This document shows positions 25,070 to 33,682 of a stretch of 64,000 nucleotides of DNA, in pieces (position 1 is the first letter of the stretch; every line of letters begins with the position of its first letter). The DNA is from Tritrichomonas musculus (Eukaryota; Parabasalia; Tritrichomonadida; Tritrichomonadidae). The translations under genes and the position numbers were made by a program. Location: assembly GCA_039105265.1 (NCBI GenBank), contig JAPFFF010000066.1, positions 558,001 through 622,000 on the forward strand, written 5' to 3'. A model generated the notes under the pieces. That model was not told the DNA's origin, made no database searches, and was given only the letters and a program-made list of their open reading frames with translations.

Positions 25070-28000
25070 TCAAGCAAATTTAACAGTCCTGTTGAATGCA
25101 GACAGATTAATTTGCTGGAATGATTTACTTTTCCTGAAGCAATTACTTCCATCTAATAAATTAAATGTAACTTCTTCGCCTTTATACATTCGCACATATA
25201 ATTCTTCTACTGTTATATTCAGTCGTTTGCATTTATTTATTATAACTTGTTTAGGTATCCCTTTTAGTCTAATATGGTACCCTTCATTTCCTTGTTCGTC
25301 TACTAATATATCTAGATAAGACTTCTTACCTAATGCAATAAGTTTACGTGAATAAATATTTCCTACAGCTCCATCAAATGAATCGAAGTCATTATGGAAT
25401 TGAGTCATTTGTTCACCTATTAATTGCTTGTTATATTTCTTCTTATATATCTCTGCTAACTTTGGCACATCAGTTTCCATTATATGGCATGAATCTGTAT
25501 CCTGGTAATATATATTTATACCATGTTGTTCGGCTGTACTAATAACTCTGTTCATTAAGTGTTTACTCCAGCTTAATACACTTGCACCAAACTGTGGCAA
25601 GTTATAATGGCTGCATATCGGCTTCACTTTCTTTATATATACATTATCAATAGAAGGGTTGTCTATAACTTCAGTAATATAATTATAGTTCTTCCATATA
25701 TAGCCAAACATTTTCTTTCGTGGTATGCATTTGGTTTCTGTTGTCATTGCTTTTAGTATTGACTTGCCGTATATTGAATTAAGTAATAACTTTATTGTTG
25801 ATTGTAATGGATTATGGTCCTTCTTATATCTTAGTCTTAACTTAAACAACTTCTCGATGAAGATGTTTATTTTCTTGTTGAACCCATCATCGAAATAATA
25901 TCCTCGAACAAATTTATAATCAAAATCATAGAATTCTCTCAAGTCTATGAACGCACGCTTATCTAAGTAGAAGTTATTAATAGGATTGTTGTCGAATATT
26001 TTGGACCCTGAATCATTATATCTAAACAGCTGGCCAAACTTATATTGGTAATCAGACTTACATTGTATTTTTGTTATATTAATTTCGATGAAAAATGTAT
26101 CGTATTTTAGTAGTTGTTCCAAGCTAACATCAGATGGAATAATTTTTGGTATGCCTTTAGGAACGCCATCCATTATACTCATAGCAGATGGATATAGACT
26201 TACAGCATCGAAGTCTTGTATTCTTCCCTCAACATATTGTTTTTTGTTATTAGCTGTCATTGTCCTTCCACCACTAACACAACGCTGAATAAAGTCTTGC
26301 GGTTTACCTGATAATAAATAGCAATCATCAAAACAACCATAATTCATTGCAAATGCATATCCAATTGCTGAAACAGATATATAGTTATGTACATTAAGCA
26401 TATGCGTATGTGTTTGGTTAAATACTTCCATCAAGTCCTTATTAAACTTTTCCATTCCTTTCATCAAAACAACACAATCCTTCTTACAATAAAATTGCGC
26501 ATACTTCATTAGATTTATAGACATATTATTATCATCAAAAGAATTAGCTAGCTTGGCGTTATCAATCAACTGCTTCCAGTCATCCTTTATTTGGTGTAAT
26601 GATTTGTTTTCTTTGTTTTCTTTATAATACTGCAGTTGAAATTCAAGAGCTGAAACATGTTTACGTTGAATGTTATGCTCAGTATATAGTTTATATGCCA
26701 TTATTTCTTTGTGAACATTTAGCTTGAACATATCAGCAAATGAACGTAATGGAGCTGGTATAATAGAATAACTATTCCTGAATGTTAGCACTTTTTCTGT
26801 ATAGCTGATTCTTTTTCTCTTACCATTCTTATCGAGTATATATTTTGTATTATATTTAGTCATAACAACTTGTAATACTGTTCCAGTACGTTCGGTGATT
26901 GACACACTCCATCCTGGTTCATTAACAAAGAAACACGAGTCATATTTTAGATTATGGAAGTATGTAAGAGACCTATCAACTAAGTAATCTAATAACTGAT
27001 ATGCAATATTATTTCCTGTAAATGCAATACTACATATTTGGTCTTGCTTACGTCTTACAGTACAATTAAGGTATGGTTTGTGTGGCGATACTGTTACATC
27101 TGTCTCGAAGTCTGAATAATATATTTCTGTCCATTTCTTCTCAAGCCTTTGGTTATTAATCTCAACGCAACATAATTCCTTATTATAAACTAAGTCTATA
27201 TAATCATCCAGATGGCTATTATATTCTGTAGTTGACAGGATATTCATCTCGCAGCTATTAATAGCTTTGAACAAATTTAACTCAAACATCTTCCTAAATA
27301 TCAACATAGGCAACGTACCTTCATCAGCATATTTGGGTGTGTTTTTTGTCATTCCTCTAATCAACATTCTTTTCGATAATTCTATGCCATTATATTTATC
27401 ATCCAACTCTGTCTGATGTTCGAGATAATAAGTTGTAGTTGGTATTCTTTTATATATCATATAATGCTCTTTATATAATAATAAGTCAACTGTTCTATTA
27501 TAATCCTTTGCCCAATCTTTTTTTCTTGTATCAATCTTAATTTGTTGTTGATGTTTGGTTGGCAACGACTCATCAATTCTTCTAATAACAAAATGGCATC
27601 TGAACTGTTTGGCTATTTGATTAATCTTATCGTTGGGCAATGTTCTTGTTCTAACTAAATACCGTAAATGTTTTATCTCATCTTTGCTAAATACTCCTGA
27701 CTGTATACAAGCATATACAAAACAATTATCCTTATAATTATTCTTATCTACTGAATGAAATATCTGGAAGACAGATAAATCTATTGTAGATAAATTAATA
27801 TATGGAAAGAAACCACCATCTGGCGCATTACGGAAATCGTCATCAATTTCTATCTCTTCTTCGTATAAATTATTGTTCGAGTCTTGTCTGTTAACGGTGA
27901 ATGAAGATTGTCTTTGGTTACGTCTTTTGAATAGAAATAACAATTCATATCTAACTGGAGCATAAATATTATCAATGATTGGGTCAGTATCAGAATACTC

Positions 28001-28447
28001 TTCATTTAGATCTAATGTCCCAGCTATATGTCCGATAGTGTGCTCGATTCGATATCTATCTGATAATGTAAAGTATCTATAAGTTCCATCTATATTATAT
28101 CCTTTAACAACAACTCTTCTATTCTGGTCTGATATACAGTGACGTAACGTTTCAGTAAATGCTAATTTTTTACATTCATCATCTTCGATAGCTATATCGA
28201 AGCTAATATTATTTGTTGCTTTACTCATTAAATCCTTCATATGCCTCTTAAATGTTTTATTGTTCTTGTATTTGCCAACCCTCTCTTCATATTCTTTTCT
28301 CTCTTGACTCTTAGATGAATATAAATCGGTAGATATATTAAATATATCATTTGTGTTTATATTTGGTCTGGTAATAGGCGGAGGTAAAACAGATTTATTT
28401 TTTCTTTTATCATCTACATCAACAAAACGTCTTATTTGTTTTTCCAT
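25070..28447 (-). CDS. protein-primed family B DNA polymerase (pPolB), C
   Basis: The 1,125-residue product has all the main family B motifs: exonuclease I YSDFETD (about 444-450), Exo II HNLKYD (about 498), Exo III YCKKD (about 653), polymerase motif A DFDAVSLYPS (745-754), motif B KLLLNSIYG (886-894) and motif C YYQDTDS (980-986), with the spacing of protein-primed enzymes (adenovirus, Polinton). It copies the linear element using a protein primer. Residues about 220-335 form a separate conserved domain with KDNCFVYA and EHYMIY that looks like an OTU-type Cys/His pair. The B enzyme is closely similar. A 50-codon-range tail duplication lies just downstream. Confidence 0.95.
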   Translation of the reverse strand: MEKQIRRFVDVDDKRKNKSVLPPPITRPNINTNDIFNISTDLYSSKSQERKEYEERVGKYKNNKTFKRHMKDLMSKATNNISFDIAIEDDECKKLAFTETLRHCISDQNRRVVVKGYNIDGTYRYFTLSDRYRIEHTIGHIAGTLDLNEEYSDTDPIIDNIYAPVRYELLFLFKRRNQRQSSFTVNRQDSNNNLYEEEIEIDDDFRNAPDGGFFPYINLSTIDLSVFQIFHSVDKNNYKDNCFVYACIQSGVFSKDEIKHLRYLVRTRTLPNDKINQIAKQFRCHFVIRRIDESLPTKHQQQIKIDTRKKDWAKDYNRTVDLLLYKEHYMIYKRIPTTTYYLEHQTELDDKYNGIELSKRMLIRGMTKNTPKYADEGTLPMLIFRKMFELNLFKAINSCEMNILSTTEYNSHLDDYIDLVYNKELCCVEINNQRLEKKWTEIYYSDFETDVTVSPHKPYLNCTVRRKQDQICSIAFTGNNIAYQLLDYLVDRSLTYFHNLKYDSCFFVNEPGWSVSITERTGTVLQVVMTKYNTKYILDKNGKRKRISYTEKVLTFRNSYSIIPAPLRSFADMFKLNVHKEIMAYKLYTEHNIQRKHVSALEFQLQYYKENKENKSLHQIKDDWKQLIDNAKLANSFDDNNMSINLMKYAQFYCKKDCVVLMKGMEKFNKDLMEVFNQTHTHMLNVHNYISVSAIGYAFAMNYGCFDDCYLLSGKPQDFIQRCVSGGRTMTANNKKQYVEGRIQDFDAVSLYPSAMSIMDGVPKGIPKIIPSDVSLEQLLKYDTFFIEINITKIQCKSDYQYKFGQLFRYNDSGSKIFDNNPINNFYLDKRAFIDLREFYDFDYKFVRGYYFDDGFNKKINIFIEKLFKLRLRYKKDHNPLQSTIKLLLNSIYGKSILKAMTTETKCIPRKKMFGYIWKNYNYITEVIDNPSIDNVYIKKVKPICSHYNLPQFGASVLSWSKHLMNRVISTAEQHGINIYYQDTDSCHIMETDVPKLAEIYKKKYNKQLIGEQMTQFHNDFDSFDGAVGNIYSRKLIALGKKSYLDILVDEQGNEGYHIRLKGIPKQVIINKCKRLNITVEELYVRMYKGEEVTFNLLDGSNCFRKSKSFQQINLSAFNRTVKFA

Positions 28448-28745
28448 TATCCCTTTATTATAAGAAAAATATTAAATAAAATATAAACATGACATGTGAT
28501 ATAAAAAGTTTACTAATAGTTTTGTATTTCTACATGTAGTGGATGGATGGGCTTGGTTGTTGTATATATGTATATAGCAAATAGTGCTGACTATTTTGGT
28601 ATAGATATTGCTTGGTTTGATAATAAAAAATTGTAATCTGATATTATTACCATCACCGACGAAAAGTAATAATATAGATAAAATATTACTCTGTATTTGT
28701 TGCGTAATAAGATGTGCTAATGATTATTGCCTAAATATAATCTTT

Positions 28746-28793
28746 AGGTGAGTGGGTGAAGATTCACCTTTATATTCACCAGTATATTCACCT
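28746..28793. repeat. nested palindrome, GGTGAA type, copy 6 (C)
   Basis: It is almost identical to copy 1: AGGTGA, GGTGAA-GA-TTCACC, TTCACC, TTCACCT with the same TTTATA and AGTATA spacers. Confidence 0.75.
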
Positions 28794-29013
28794 TGTTGTA
28801 TATTTGATACAATATATTTTGCATATAGATTTATCACAAGTTGTTCGTTATTGAACTTTGGATTTTGGACTTTGAACTTTGGATTTTGTAGCTCAGAAAT
28901 CTGAAACTTTTTGTGAGGAAGATGCCAATAAATAAATTTTATCCGACCAACTTATTATTAATACTGGTAAAATAATAATTAATAATTTTTTCTCTGAATT
29001 AAATAAAATATCT

Positions 29014-29061
29014 AGGTGAATATACAGGTGAATATAAAGGTGAATCTTCACCCATTCACCC
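29014..29061. repeat. nested palindrome, GGTGAA type, copy 7, opposite orientation (C)
   Basis: It is close to the reverse complement of copy 1: three GGTGAA units, then TTCACCCATTCACCC. It lies 57 bp from the stop of the 148-residue gene. Confidence 0.75.
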
Positions 29062-29117
29062 AGACATTATTTTTACGTGTTATTAATTGCTGCTAGAATT
29101 ATGTATAAATATTTCAA

Positions 29118-29564
29118 CTAAAATACATCGTCAGGTAAATCTTCTTCTATATAATTTTGTTTATGTACTTGACTTTTTATTTTATTAATATTTTTCTTAT
29201 TCATTACTGAAATAATTTGTGATGGATAATAATTAATGCCATTAAATTCTTTTTGCATAAAGTCAATAAATAATCTGAACATCATTCCTTTCGGCTTGGT
29301 TATTTTTCTCTTATCTGATTCATTGAATGAAATTATTAATTCGCCATTAAATTGTTCTATAATTTCCTTATAAGTTATATATTTCTTTTTGTCATCTTTG
29401 CATTTTAATTCGATAAATATTGGCTTGATACATGTATTCTTGAATTGGTTCTTGAACATATCATCTCCCTCGAAATAAATATTAGCTGATATAACATCGC
29501 TTGCTTGGTTGTTAATATGTTCAACAAACTTAGATGTAGATAAGAATGAGCTTGTTCGTTCCAT
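29118..29564 (-). CDS. unidentified 148-residue protein, C
   Basis: A lysine-rich alpha/beta protein. The middle has strands CIKPIFIELKCKDDKKKYI and ELIISFNE, and the C-terminal half has GMMFRLFIDFMQKEF. The pattern I-F-I-E-L-K-C with nearby charged residues faintly recalls nuclease folds (E-x-K), but no complete motif is present. It lies upstream of pPolB with its own T-run promoter-like motif. No homologue is visible in B at the matching place. Confidence 0.55.
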   Translation of the reverse strand: MERTSSFLSTSKFVEHINNQASDVISANIYFEGDDMFKNQFKNTCIKPIFIELKCKDDKKKYITYKEIIEQFNGELIISFNESDKRKITKPKGMMFRLFIDFMQKEFNGINYYPSQIISVMNKKNINKIKSQVHKQNYIEEDLPDDVF

Positions 29565-29575
29565 TTAGTCGAAGA

Positions 29576-29585
29576 GAAAAAAATA
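29576..29585 (-). promoter_or_regulatory. T-run motif upstream of the 148-residue gene
   Basis: TATTTTTTTC lies 11 bp before the ATG, within the 24 bp separating this gene from the next one. Confidence 0.45.
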
Positions 29586-29588
29586 ATT

Positions 29589-29837
29589 TTATTCTTTACT
29601 TGAAGCAATTCTTTTCAGCTCTTCTAGCTCTTGTTTTTTTCTCAGCCTATATTCCTTTTGTTGCTTACGTTTCGCTTCTTTTCGTTCCTCATCAGTTGCA
29701 TATTTAGTTTTTCTTCCTCGTGTCTCAGATGCTGTGCTTTTCGTTACAGCATCTTCACTGCTCTTAGATAATTTTTTCACGGCAGGCGTTTCTTTAAATT
29801 GCTTAAGGTCTAATTTATTCTTATTATTATCAGCCAT
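29589..29837 (-). CDS. small basic AT-hook/bZIP-like protein, C
   Basis: The 82-residue product has an AT-hook-like RGRK near residue 41, then KYATDEERKEAKRKQQKEY and RLRKKQELEELKRI, a basic region followed by the start of a leucine coil as in bZIP proteins. The 76-residue protein of B (47173-47403) shares LDL-x-x-F-x-E-T, RGRK-x-KYAT-x-EER-x-EA and Y-R-x-RKK-x-ELEEL. It most likely binds DNA, either as a regulator or for packaging. It is the only clearly conserved small regulator-like gene in both elements. Confidence 0.7.
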   Translation of the reverse strand: MADNNKNKLDLKQFKETPAVKKLSKSSEDAVTKSTASETRGRKTKYATDEERKEAKRKQQKEYRLRKKQELEELKRIASSKE

Positions 29838-29848
29838 TTTGTCAATGA

Positions 29849-29858
29849 GAAAAAAATA
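29849..29858 (-). promoter_or_regulatory. T-run motif upstream of the AT-hook gene (C)
   Basis: TATTTTTTTC lies 11 bp before the ATG; the intergenic gap to the next gene is only 24 bp. Confidence 0.45.
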
Positions 29859-29861
29859 TAT

Positions 29862-30389
29862 TTATTGGTATACTGCGAACTTCAGTGAAAGATGATATTT
29901 ATTAACGAGTTCATTATATTCCTTATTACATGTTTGTTTGAAGTCAGTAACAATTTCTCCGTTGTCTTTAACAATCTTTATTGCTTCTATTCGTCTAATC
30001 GGATTAGCTTTTGTTGCGCAACACTTTACATCTTCATCTAAATATATTTCTACTTGTTCAGCATGGATAATTGTTCTTATTATTTCCTGCAAAGATGCTA
30101 ATGGAACTATAATACAATTCTTGAATATAAGATTAGATAATAAAGCTTTATCTTGGTCTAATAATATTTGTGCATAGGTCTGCAGAATTATATTACGCAC
30201 ATCCATATCTTCTTCGGGCTGTTGTTCTTCTACTTCTATATTTCTTGTTATAACAATTTCTTCAGTCTTATCATCCTTCTTATTAATGTATATGTTATTA
30301 TTAATGTTAGATGTTGATTGCGATGCTGCTTGTGGTTCCAAGCTTAGGTTGGCGTTAACACCAGCATTCATATTCCTTTTCTTTATCAT
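29862..30389 (-). CDS. conserved Cys-pair protein, C copy
   Basis: The 175-residue product starts MIKKRNMNAGVNANLSLEP and has a low-complexity Asn/Ser segment, then a helical domain (LLDQDKALLSNLIFKNCIIV) and the conserved end VEIYLDEDVKCCATKANPI...IEAIKIV...EIVTDFKQ...YNELVNKYHLSLKF. The B copy (49933-50454) is closely similar and the A1 copy (8601-9215) more distant. It always lies near the capsid cluster. Function unknown; a minor virion or scaffold protein is plausible. Confidence 0.65.
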   Translation of the reverse strand: MIKKRNMNAGVNANLSLEPQAASQSTSNINNNIYINKKDDKTEEIVITRNIEVEEQQPEEDMDVRNIILQTYAQILLDQDKALLSNLIFKNCIIVPLASLQEIIRTIIHAEQVEIYLDEDVKCCATKANPIRRIEAIKIVKDNGEIVTDFKQTCNKEYNELVNKYHLSLKFAVYQ

Positions 30390-30411
30390 TTATTATCAAA
30401 AAAATATTTGC

Positions 30412-30840
30412 TTAATATATATTATAAGTAATAATATTTTTGTGTGCAGGCCCATATTCAATGTTGCCTTTATTCTTCTCATTAGCTAGACCTTGTATTA
30501 TACCCAAGTCTTCAGGTCTATTTAGATAAGGTGGTAGTAATGGTGGCTTATCTGCTGTTGCATTGTTCAGATAAAATTTTGCTTCAGTTATGCTTGTTGG
30601 TGGTTCGTGTAAAGGCTTTGTTATATATTGATTAGATGGTGGTTGCTTTATTGGTTTTTGTTCTATTATTTTTGTTGGCGGTCTATTGTAGCGGGGATTG
30701 AATGTAACAGCATAAGTATTATCATTAGCAAATATACCGTAATGAGTATAGTTAATATTTCTATCATGCTTAGCTCCTTCTGCGTACATCTGACCACTTG
30801 CACCAACAATTGTTGTATTAGATTGCCTGTATTTGTTCAT
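30412..30840 (-). CDS. conserved proline-rich virion-cluster protein, C
   Basis: The 142-residue product shares with the 143-residue B protein (51035-51466) the segments HYGIFANDNTYAVTFNP, then NQ-x-T-KxLHEPP and PPLLPPYLxxPEDL, ending in a Gly/Asn/Tyr-rich tail. The many Pro and Tyr residues and lack of a predicted core suggest an extended linker, such as a cement or peripentonal peptide. It is immediately downstream of the MCP gene in both elements. Confidence 0.65.
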   Translation of the reverse strand: MNKYRQSNTTIVGASGQMYAEGAKHDRNINYTHYGIFANDNTYAVTFNPRYNRPPTKIIEQKPIKQPPSNQYITKPLHEPPTSITEAKFYLNNATADKPPLLPPYLNRPEDLGIIQGLANEKNKGNIEYGPAHKNIITYNIY

Positions 30841-30908
30841 TTATTTGTACAAAAATAATTTGTTTATTCTAATCAATGGTAAGAATTATTATTGATTACT
30901 GTTTTGGT

Positions 30909-32531
30909 TTATTCAGGTGTCGTCAAATCATATGCACCCAAGCGAACAAGAGGTGGCATTCCATTAGGTTGTACTAGAATAGATATAGAAGAATCATATA
31001 GCAAACATAGTAACGGCGGGCATTCAACCTTAGATGCAAATGTTCCTTCGCTATCATCCTGTCTAACATTTATCTCGAAGTTGATTGGCGATAAGCTTGT
31101 TAAACCTTGTTGGTATGTATTATCAGTCTCAGTTGGTAGCCCAATAAAGAAAGAAGACCTATCATTAGAATAATTTCCCGCTACAACATCAAAATCATCT
31201 TTATTGCATAATGATGCTACAACTTCTTTATTAAATCCTGTTTGCTCACCATTCATATTCATAGCATTCTGGCAGTACTCTAAGAATTCAGGGTAATCAT
31301 GGGTGGTTCCAAATGCTTTAGCTGGTATATTACCATATCCACCACAATTAAGAAAGAATGACTCAAATTTCGGGTTCTTGAAGTATGTATGGTGAGTATG
31401 TTTTAGTGGGAATAAACAGAATATGCTATCAACAAATCTTGGCGTAATAGTGATGGTTGATTTATCATTAGCACTCTTCAGTTTGTTTGTTGTGGTGTAT
31501 ACTGATAGAGTTTGTGTTGGGAATGTTAACGGGTGAGTAGGGTCACTATATCGTTGAACCAAAGCATTATATACATTATTATCAATTCCGAAACATGGAA
31601 TAACAGATGAGCATTCAGTAGTAGTAAATTCTACAACATTGAATGGGCGAGCTTCAGCAATAATATTTTTTGGGTCTGTAACTGGATTGCTACCAGTTGT
31701 TTTACCACATGTTGCCCATACTAATAATTCTTCACCAACTGGAGTAAATTCTGTAGTAACTGGGTCTAAATGGAAAGCAGCAAATTCTTTGATATTATTT
31801 CTTAGTCTGTAATCAGGCCCAACTGGGCAGCAAACCATTCCAGCTGCTGAGAAATATAATCTTAGTTCAATCTTTCCTGCAAATGCTGGCAAGTACTTAA
31901 TATTTGATAATGGCAAGAAACGTCTCAAGTCAATCTTCAGATGTATTTTTTTCTCGCCAGTCTCATATCCTGTTCCCCAGTTAACAACAACACCACATCT
32001 GTTCCCTTGCTTCCCATTCCATATATCTTTATGCCTTGCTTTAGAATAAATATCAGCGCGTTTTGTTGTTTCGTTAGCACAACATGCGGTGAGAAATGAT
32101 TCTTCACATGCAAAGTTTTGGGTATAGATAGTAATACCATTAGCAACTATTTCATATTTCTCAACAGCGTCTCTAGCATCTTTAAAGCCAAACCATATTT
32201 TATCGAATGCAAATTGTTGGCCATCTACTGTTACATCGGGGACGTTTAATTTCTTGGCTTGGCCTCCTTTAATAGCAAATTTTACTTTAAGGTCTACTTT
32301 AATAAATCCATTATAAATATCTGCTGTATTATGTGATGTCGGGGAAATAATTACTGATGTATAAGAACCTTGGAGAATAGGTGGTGATGGTGAATAAGAT
32401 GTTTGTGGATTTATTGCGTATTGTTTATTTGTATCACTCATCGCTATACAATTATCAACTATATCGAAGTATGAAGCAATTTGAGTTGTGACTTCGGCGC
32501 TTGTTTTAAGATAAACTTCTGGATTCAACAT
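30909..32531 (-). CDS. major capsid protein (double jelly-roll), C
   Basis: I chose the ATG at 32531 (MLNPEVYLKTSAEV) because the B MCP begins MINHEVYMKTSAEV; the product is 540 residues. It shares with B very long near-identical blocks, among them YSPSPPI-x-QGSYTSVIISP, WFGFKDARDAVEKYEIV, SKARHKDIWN, IDLRRFLPLSNIKYLPAFAG and FVDSIFCLFPL. These are the expected strand-rich modules of Polinton MCPs. The gene lies 19 bp after the stop of the 214-residue gene. Confidence 0.85.
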   Translation of the reverse strand: MLNPEVYLKTSAEVTTQIASYFDIVDNCIAMSDTNKQYAINPQTSYSPSPPILQGSYTSVIISPTSHNTADIYNGFIKVDLKVKFAIKGGQAKKLNVPDVTVDGQQFAFDKIWFGFKDARDAVEKYEIVANGITIYTQNFACEESFLTACCANETTKRADIYSKARHKDIWNGKQGNRCGVVVNWGTGYETGEKKIHLKIDLRRFLPLSNIKYLPAFAGKIELRLYFSAAGMVCCPVGPDYRLRNNIKEFAAFHLDPVTTEFTPVGEELLVWATCGKTTGSNPVTDPKNIIAEARPFNVVEFTTTECSSVIPCFGIDNNVYNALVQRYSDPTHPLTFPTQTLSVYTTTNKLKSANDKSTITITPRFVDSIFCLFPLKHTHHTYFKNPKFESFFLNCGGYGNIPAKAFGTTHDYPEFLEYCQNAMNMNGEQTGFNKEVVASLCNKDDFDVVAGNYSNDRSSFFIGLPTETDNTYQQGLTSLSPINFEINVRQDDSEGTFASKVECPPLLCLLYDSSISILVQPNGMPPLVRLGAYDLTTPE

Positions 32532-32550
32532 GGTTTTGGGGATAAAAAAA

Positions 32551-33195
32551 TTATAATATATCAGAGAAGATGGTATTTCTTCTTCGATAGGTTGGGCGAT
32601 TCGTTTCACCCAAACATTCTGGTTCCGTTACGCTCAAACATTCTGTTTCATTTATCTGTTGTGGCTCAATATTGGGTGGCTGAATATATTGTGGGTCGGT
32701 ATAGTTATAATTTATTTCTCTACGCGGCTTTGTTAATTGCTTGTGTACAACTTCTTTTATCATCCTCTTTTGTTCTTTCTTTTCGCGTTTGCTTTTAATT
32801 TCTTCTCCTAATAATTTTAGTTGATTTAGTATTTCTATATTAATTGTCGGGTCATATTGTGGCTGGATGATTGGTGGTCTCTTGATTTTTGGTTTCGCTA
32901 CACTCAAACATTCTGGTTTCGCTACACTCAAACATTCTGGTTTCGCTACACTCAAACATTCTGGTTTCGTTTCAAGTTCTGGTTCCGTTTCAGGTTCTGG
33001 TTCCGTCACGCTCAAACATTCTTGTACTGCTTCACTCGAAGCTGCACTTGTTCTTACTAATGGTTCCTTGCGGGGCCTGACTATATATTTTCCTTCAGTT
33101 CTAGTGGGATAAACCTCGTATACATCATCTTCAATACCTCGTAACCATTTGTTAATCACCTGCAAACGTTTACTTTTAGGCACTCTTTTGCTCAT
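32551..33195 (-). CDS. repeat-bearing virion-cluster protein, C
   Basis: The 214-residue product has an N-terminal segment (RLQVINKWLRGIEDDVYEV...PTRTEGKYIV) and a central helix (DPTINIEILNQLKLLGEEI then KREKKEQKR) shared with the 162-residue B protein. Between them, and near the end, sits an 8-residue unit ECLSVAKP or ECLSVTEP in several copies, coded by a 24-bp DNA repeat. B has a Glu-rich stretch instead. The conserved helix points to a scaffold or minor core role upstream of the MCP; the repeats look like a later expansion. Confidence 0.65.
   Translation of the reverse strand: MSKRVPKSKRLQVINKWLRGIEDDVYEVYPTRTEGKYIVRPRKEPLVRTSAASSEAVQECLSVTEPEPETEPELETKPECLSVAKPECLSVAKPECLSVAKPKIKRPPIIQPQYDPTINIEILNQLKLLGEEIKSKREKKEQKRMIKEVVHKQLTKPRREINYNYTDPQYIQPPNIEPQQINETECLSVTEPECLGETNRPTYRRRNTIFSDIL
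32603..33030. repeat. 24-bp repeats inside the 214-residue gene of C
   Basis: The unit reads TTTCGCTACACTCAAACATT followed by CTGG; three near-perfect copies lie at about 32900-32970, with diverged copies (TTCCGTTACGCTCAAACATT) near 32620 and 33000. The unit is 24 bp, so it keeps the frame. Confidence 0.8.
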
Positions 33196-33246
33196 TTAAT
33201 AAATTAAAAAAATGTTCATATTAAATCTCTTTTGCTTATATTTACA

Positions 33247-33660
33247 CTAATCTGTCGAAGCCAATTTAGGTTTGATTCTGATTACTTTATTGGTATCGGG
33301 ATTGTTTGCTCCGTCGTTAGATTTCATGTTCTTTATTTTACTCTTAACATTATAATTTTCATTCCTTCCTTGAGCTACATTATTTATTTTAGTTAAGGCT
33401 GTCCTAACTTCTCCGTTCGGAATATATTTTATTGCTTTATCGGTTATATTAGATAATTTGTTTCTCGTTGATTTGCTTAGAACATGTTTGCCAATTCCGC
33501 CGGCAACCTTCCCAATTAATCCAGCATTATTTTTTGCTCCGCTAATAATAGTATTAGATACTTTACCAGCCAAACCTCCTGTTGCAGTATTTGCTACGTT
33601 CATTAGCGCATCGGCTCCGTGTGCTAATGCTCCTTTAACCAAACGCTTGAAAAATCCCAT
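33247..33660 (-). CDS. Gly/Ala-rich amphipathic virion protein, C
   Basis: The 137-residue product begins MGFFKRLVKGALAHGADAL, then NTATGGLAGKVSNTIISGA and GLIGKVAGGIGKHVLSKS, a run of glycine-rich amphipathic helices, then a more ordinary C-terminal half with KYIPNGEVRTALTKINN. B has a 132-residue relative in the same place; A1 and A2 have shorter relatives of the same type next to their MCP. Such composition suits a membrane-interacting or core peptide of the virion. Confidence 0.65.
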   Translation of the reverse strand: MGFFKRLVKGALAHGADALMNVANTATGGLAGKVSNTIISGAKNNAGLIGKVAGGIGKHVLSKSTRNKLSNITDKAIKYIPNGEVRTALTKINNVAQGRNENYNVKSKIKNMKSNDGANNPDTNKVIRIKPKLASTD

Positions 33661-33682
33661 TTATATAATTAAAAATAATTAT

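Larger units (their letters stand above)
28448..29117. other. 670-bp intergenic region of C, no gene seen
   Basis: It lies between the 148-residue gene and pPolB. It holds two nested palindromes in opposite orientation (28746-28793 and 29014-29061), short direct repeats containing GAACTTTGGATTTTG near 28852-28890, and otherwise AT-rich sequence. It is the longest gene-free stretch in C, so it is a candidate for control or replication functions. Confidence 0.6.

Noticed and set aside
28448-29117. tRNA, rRNA or other classical RNA gene in the long gene-free stretches
   Set aside because: No cloverleaf, rRNA-like block or snRNA-like sequence was recognised; only palindromes and AT-rich sequence are visible.
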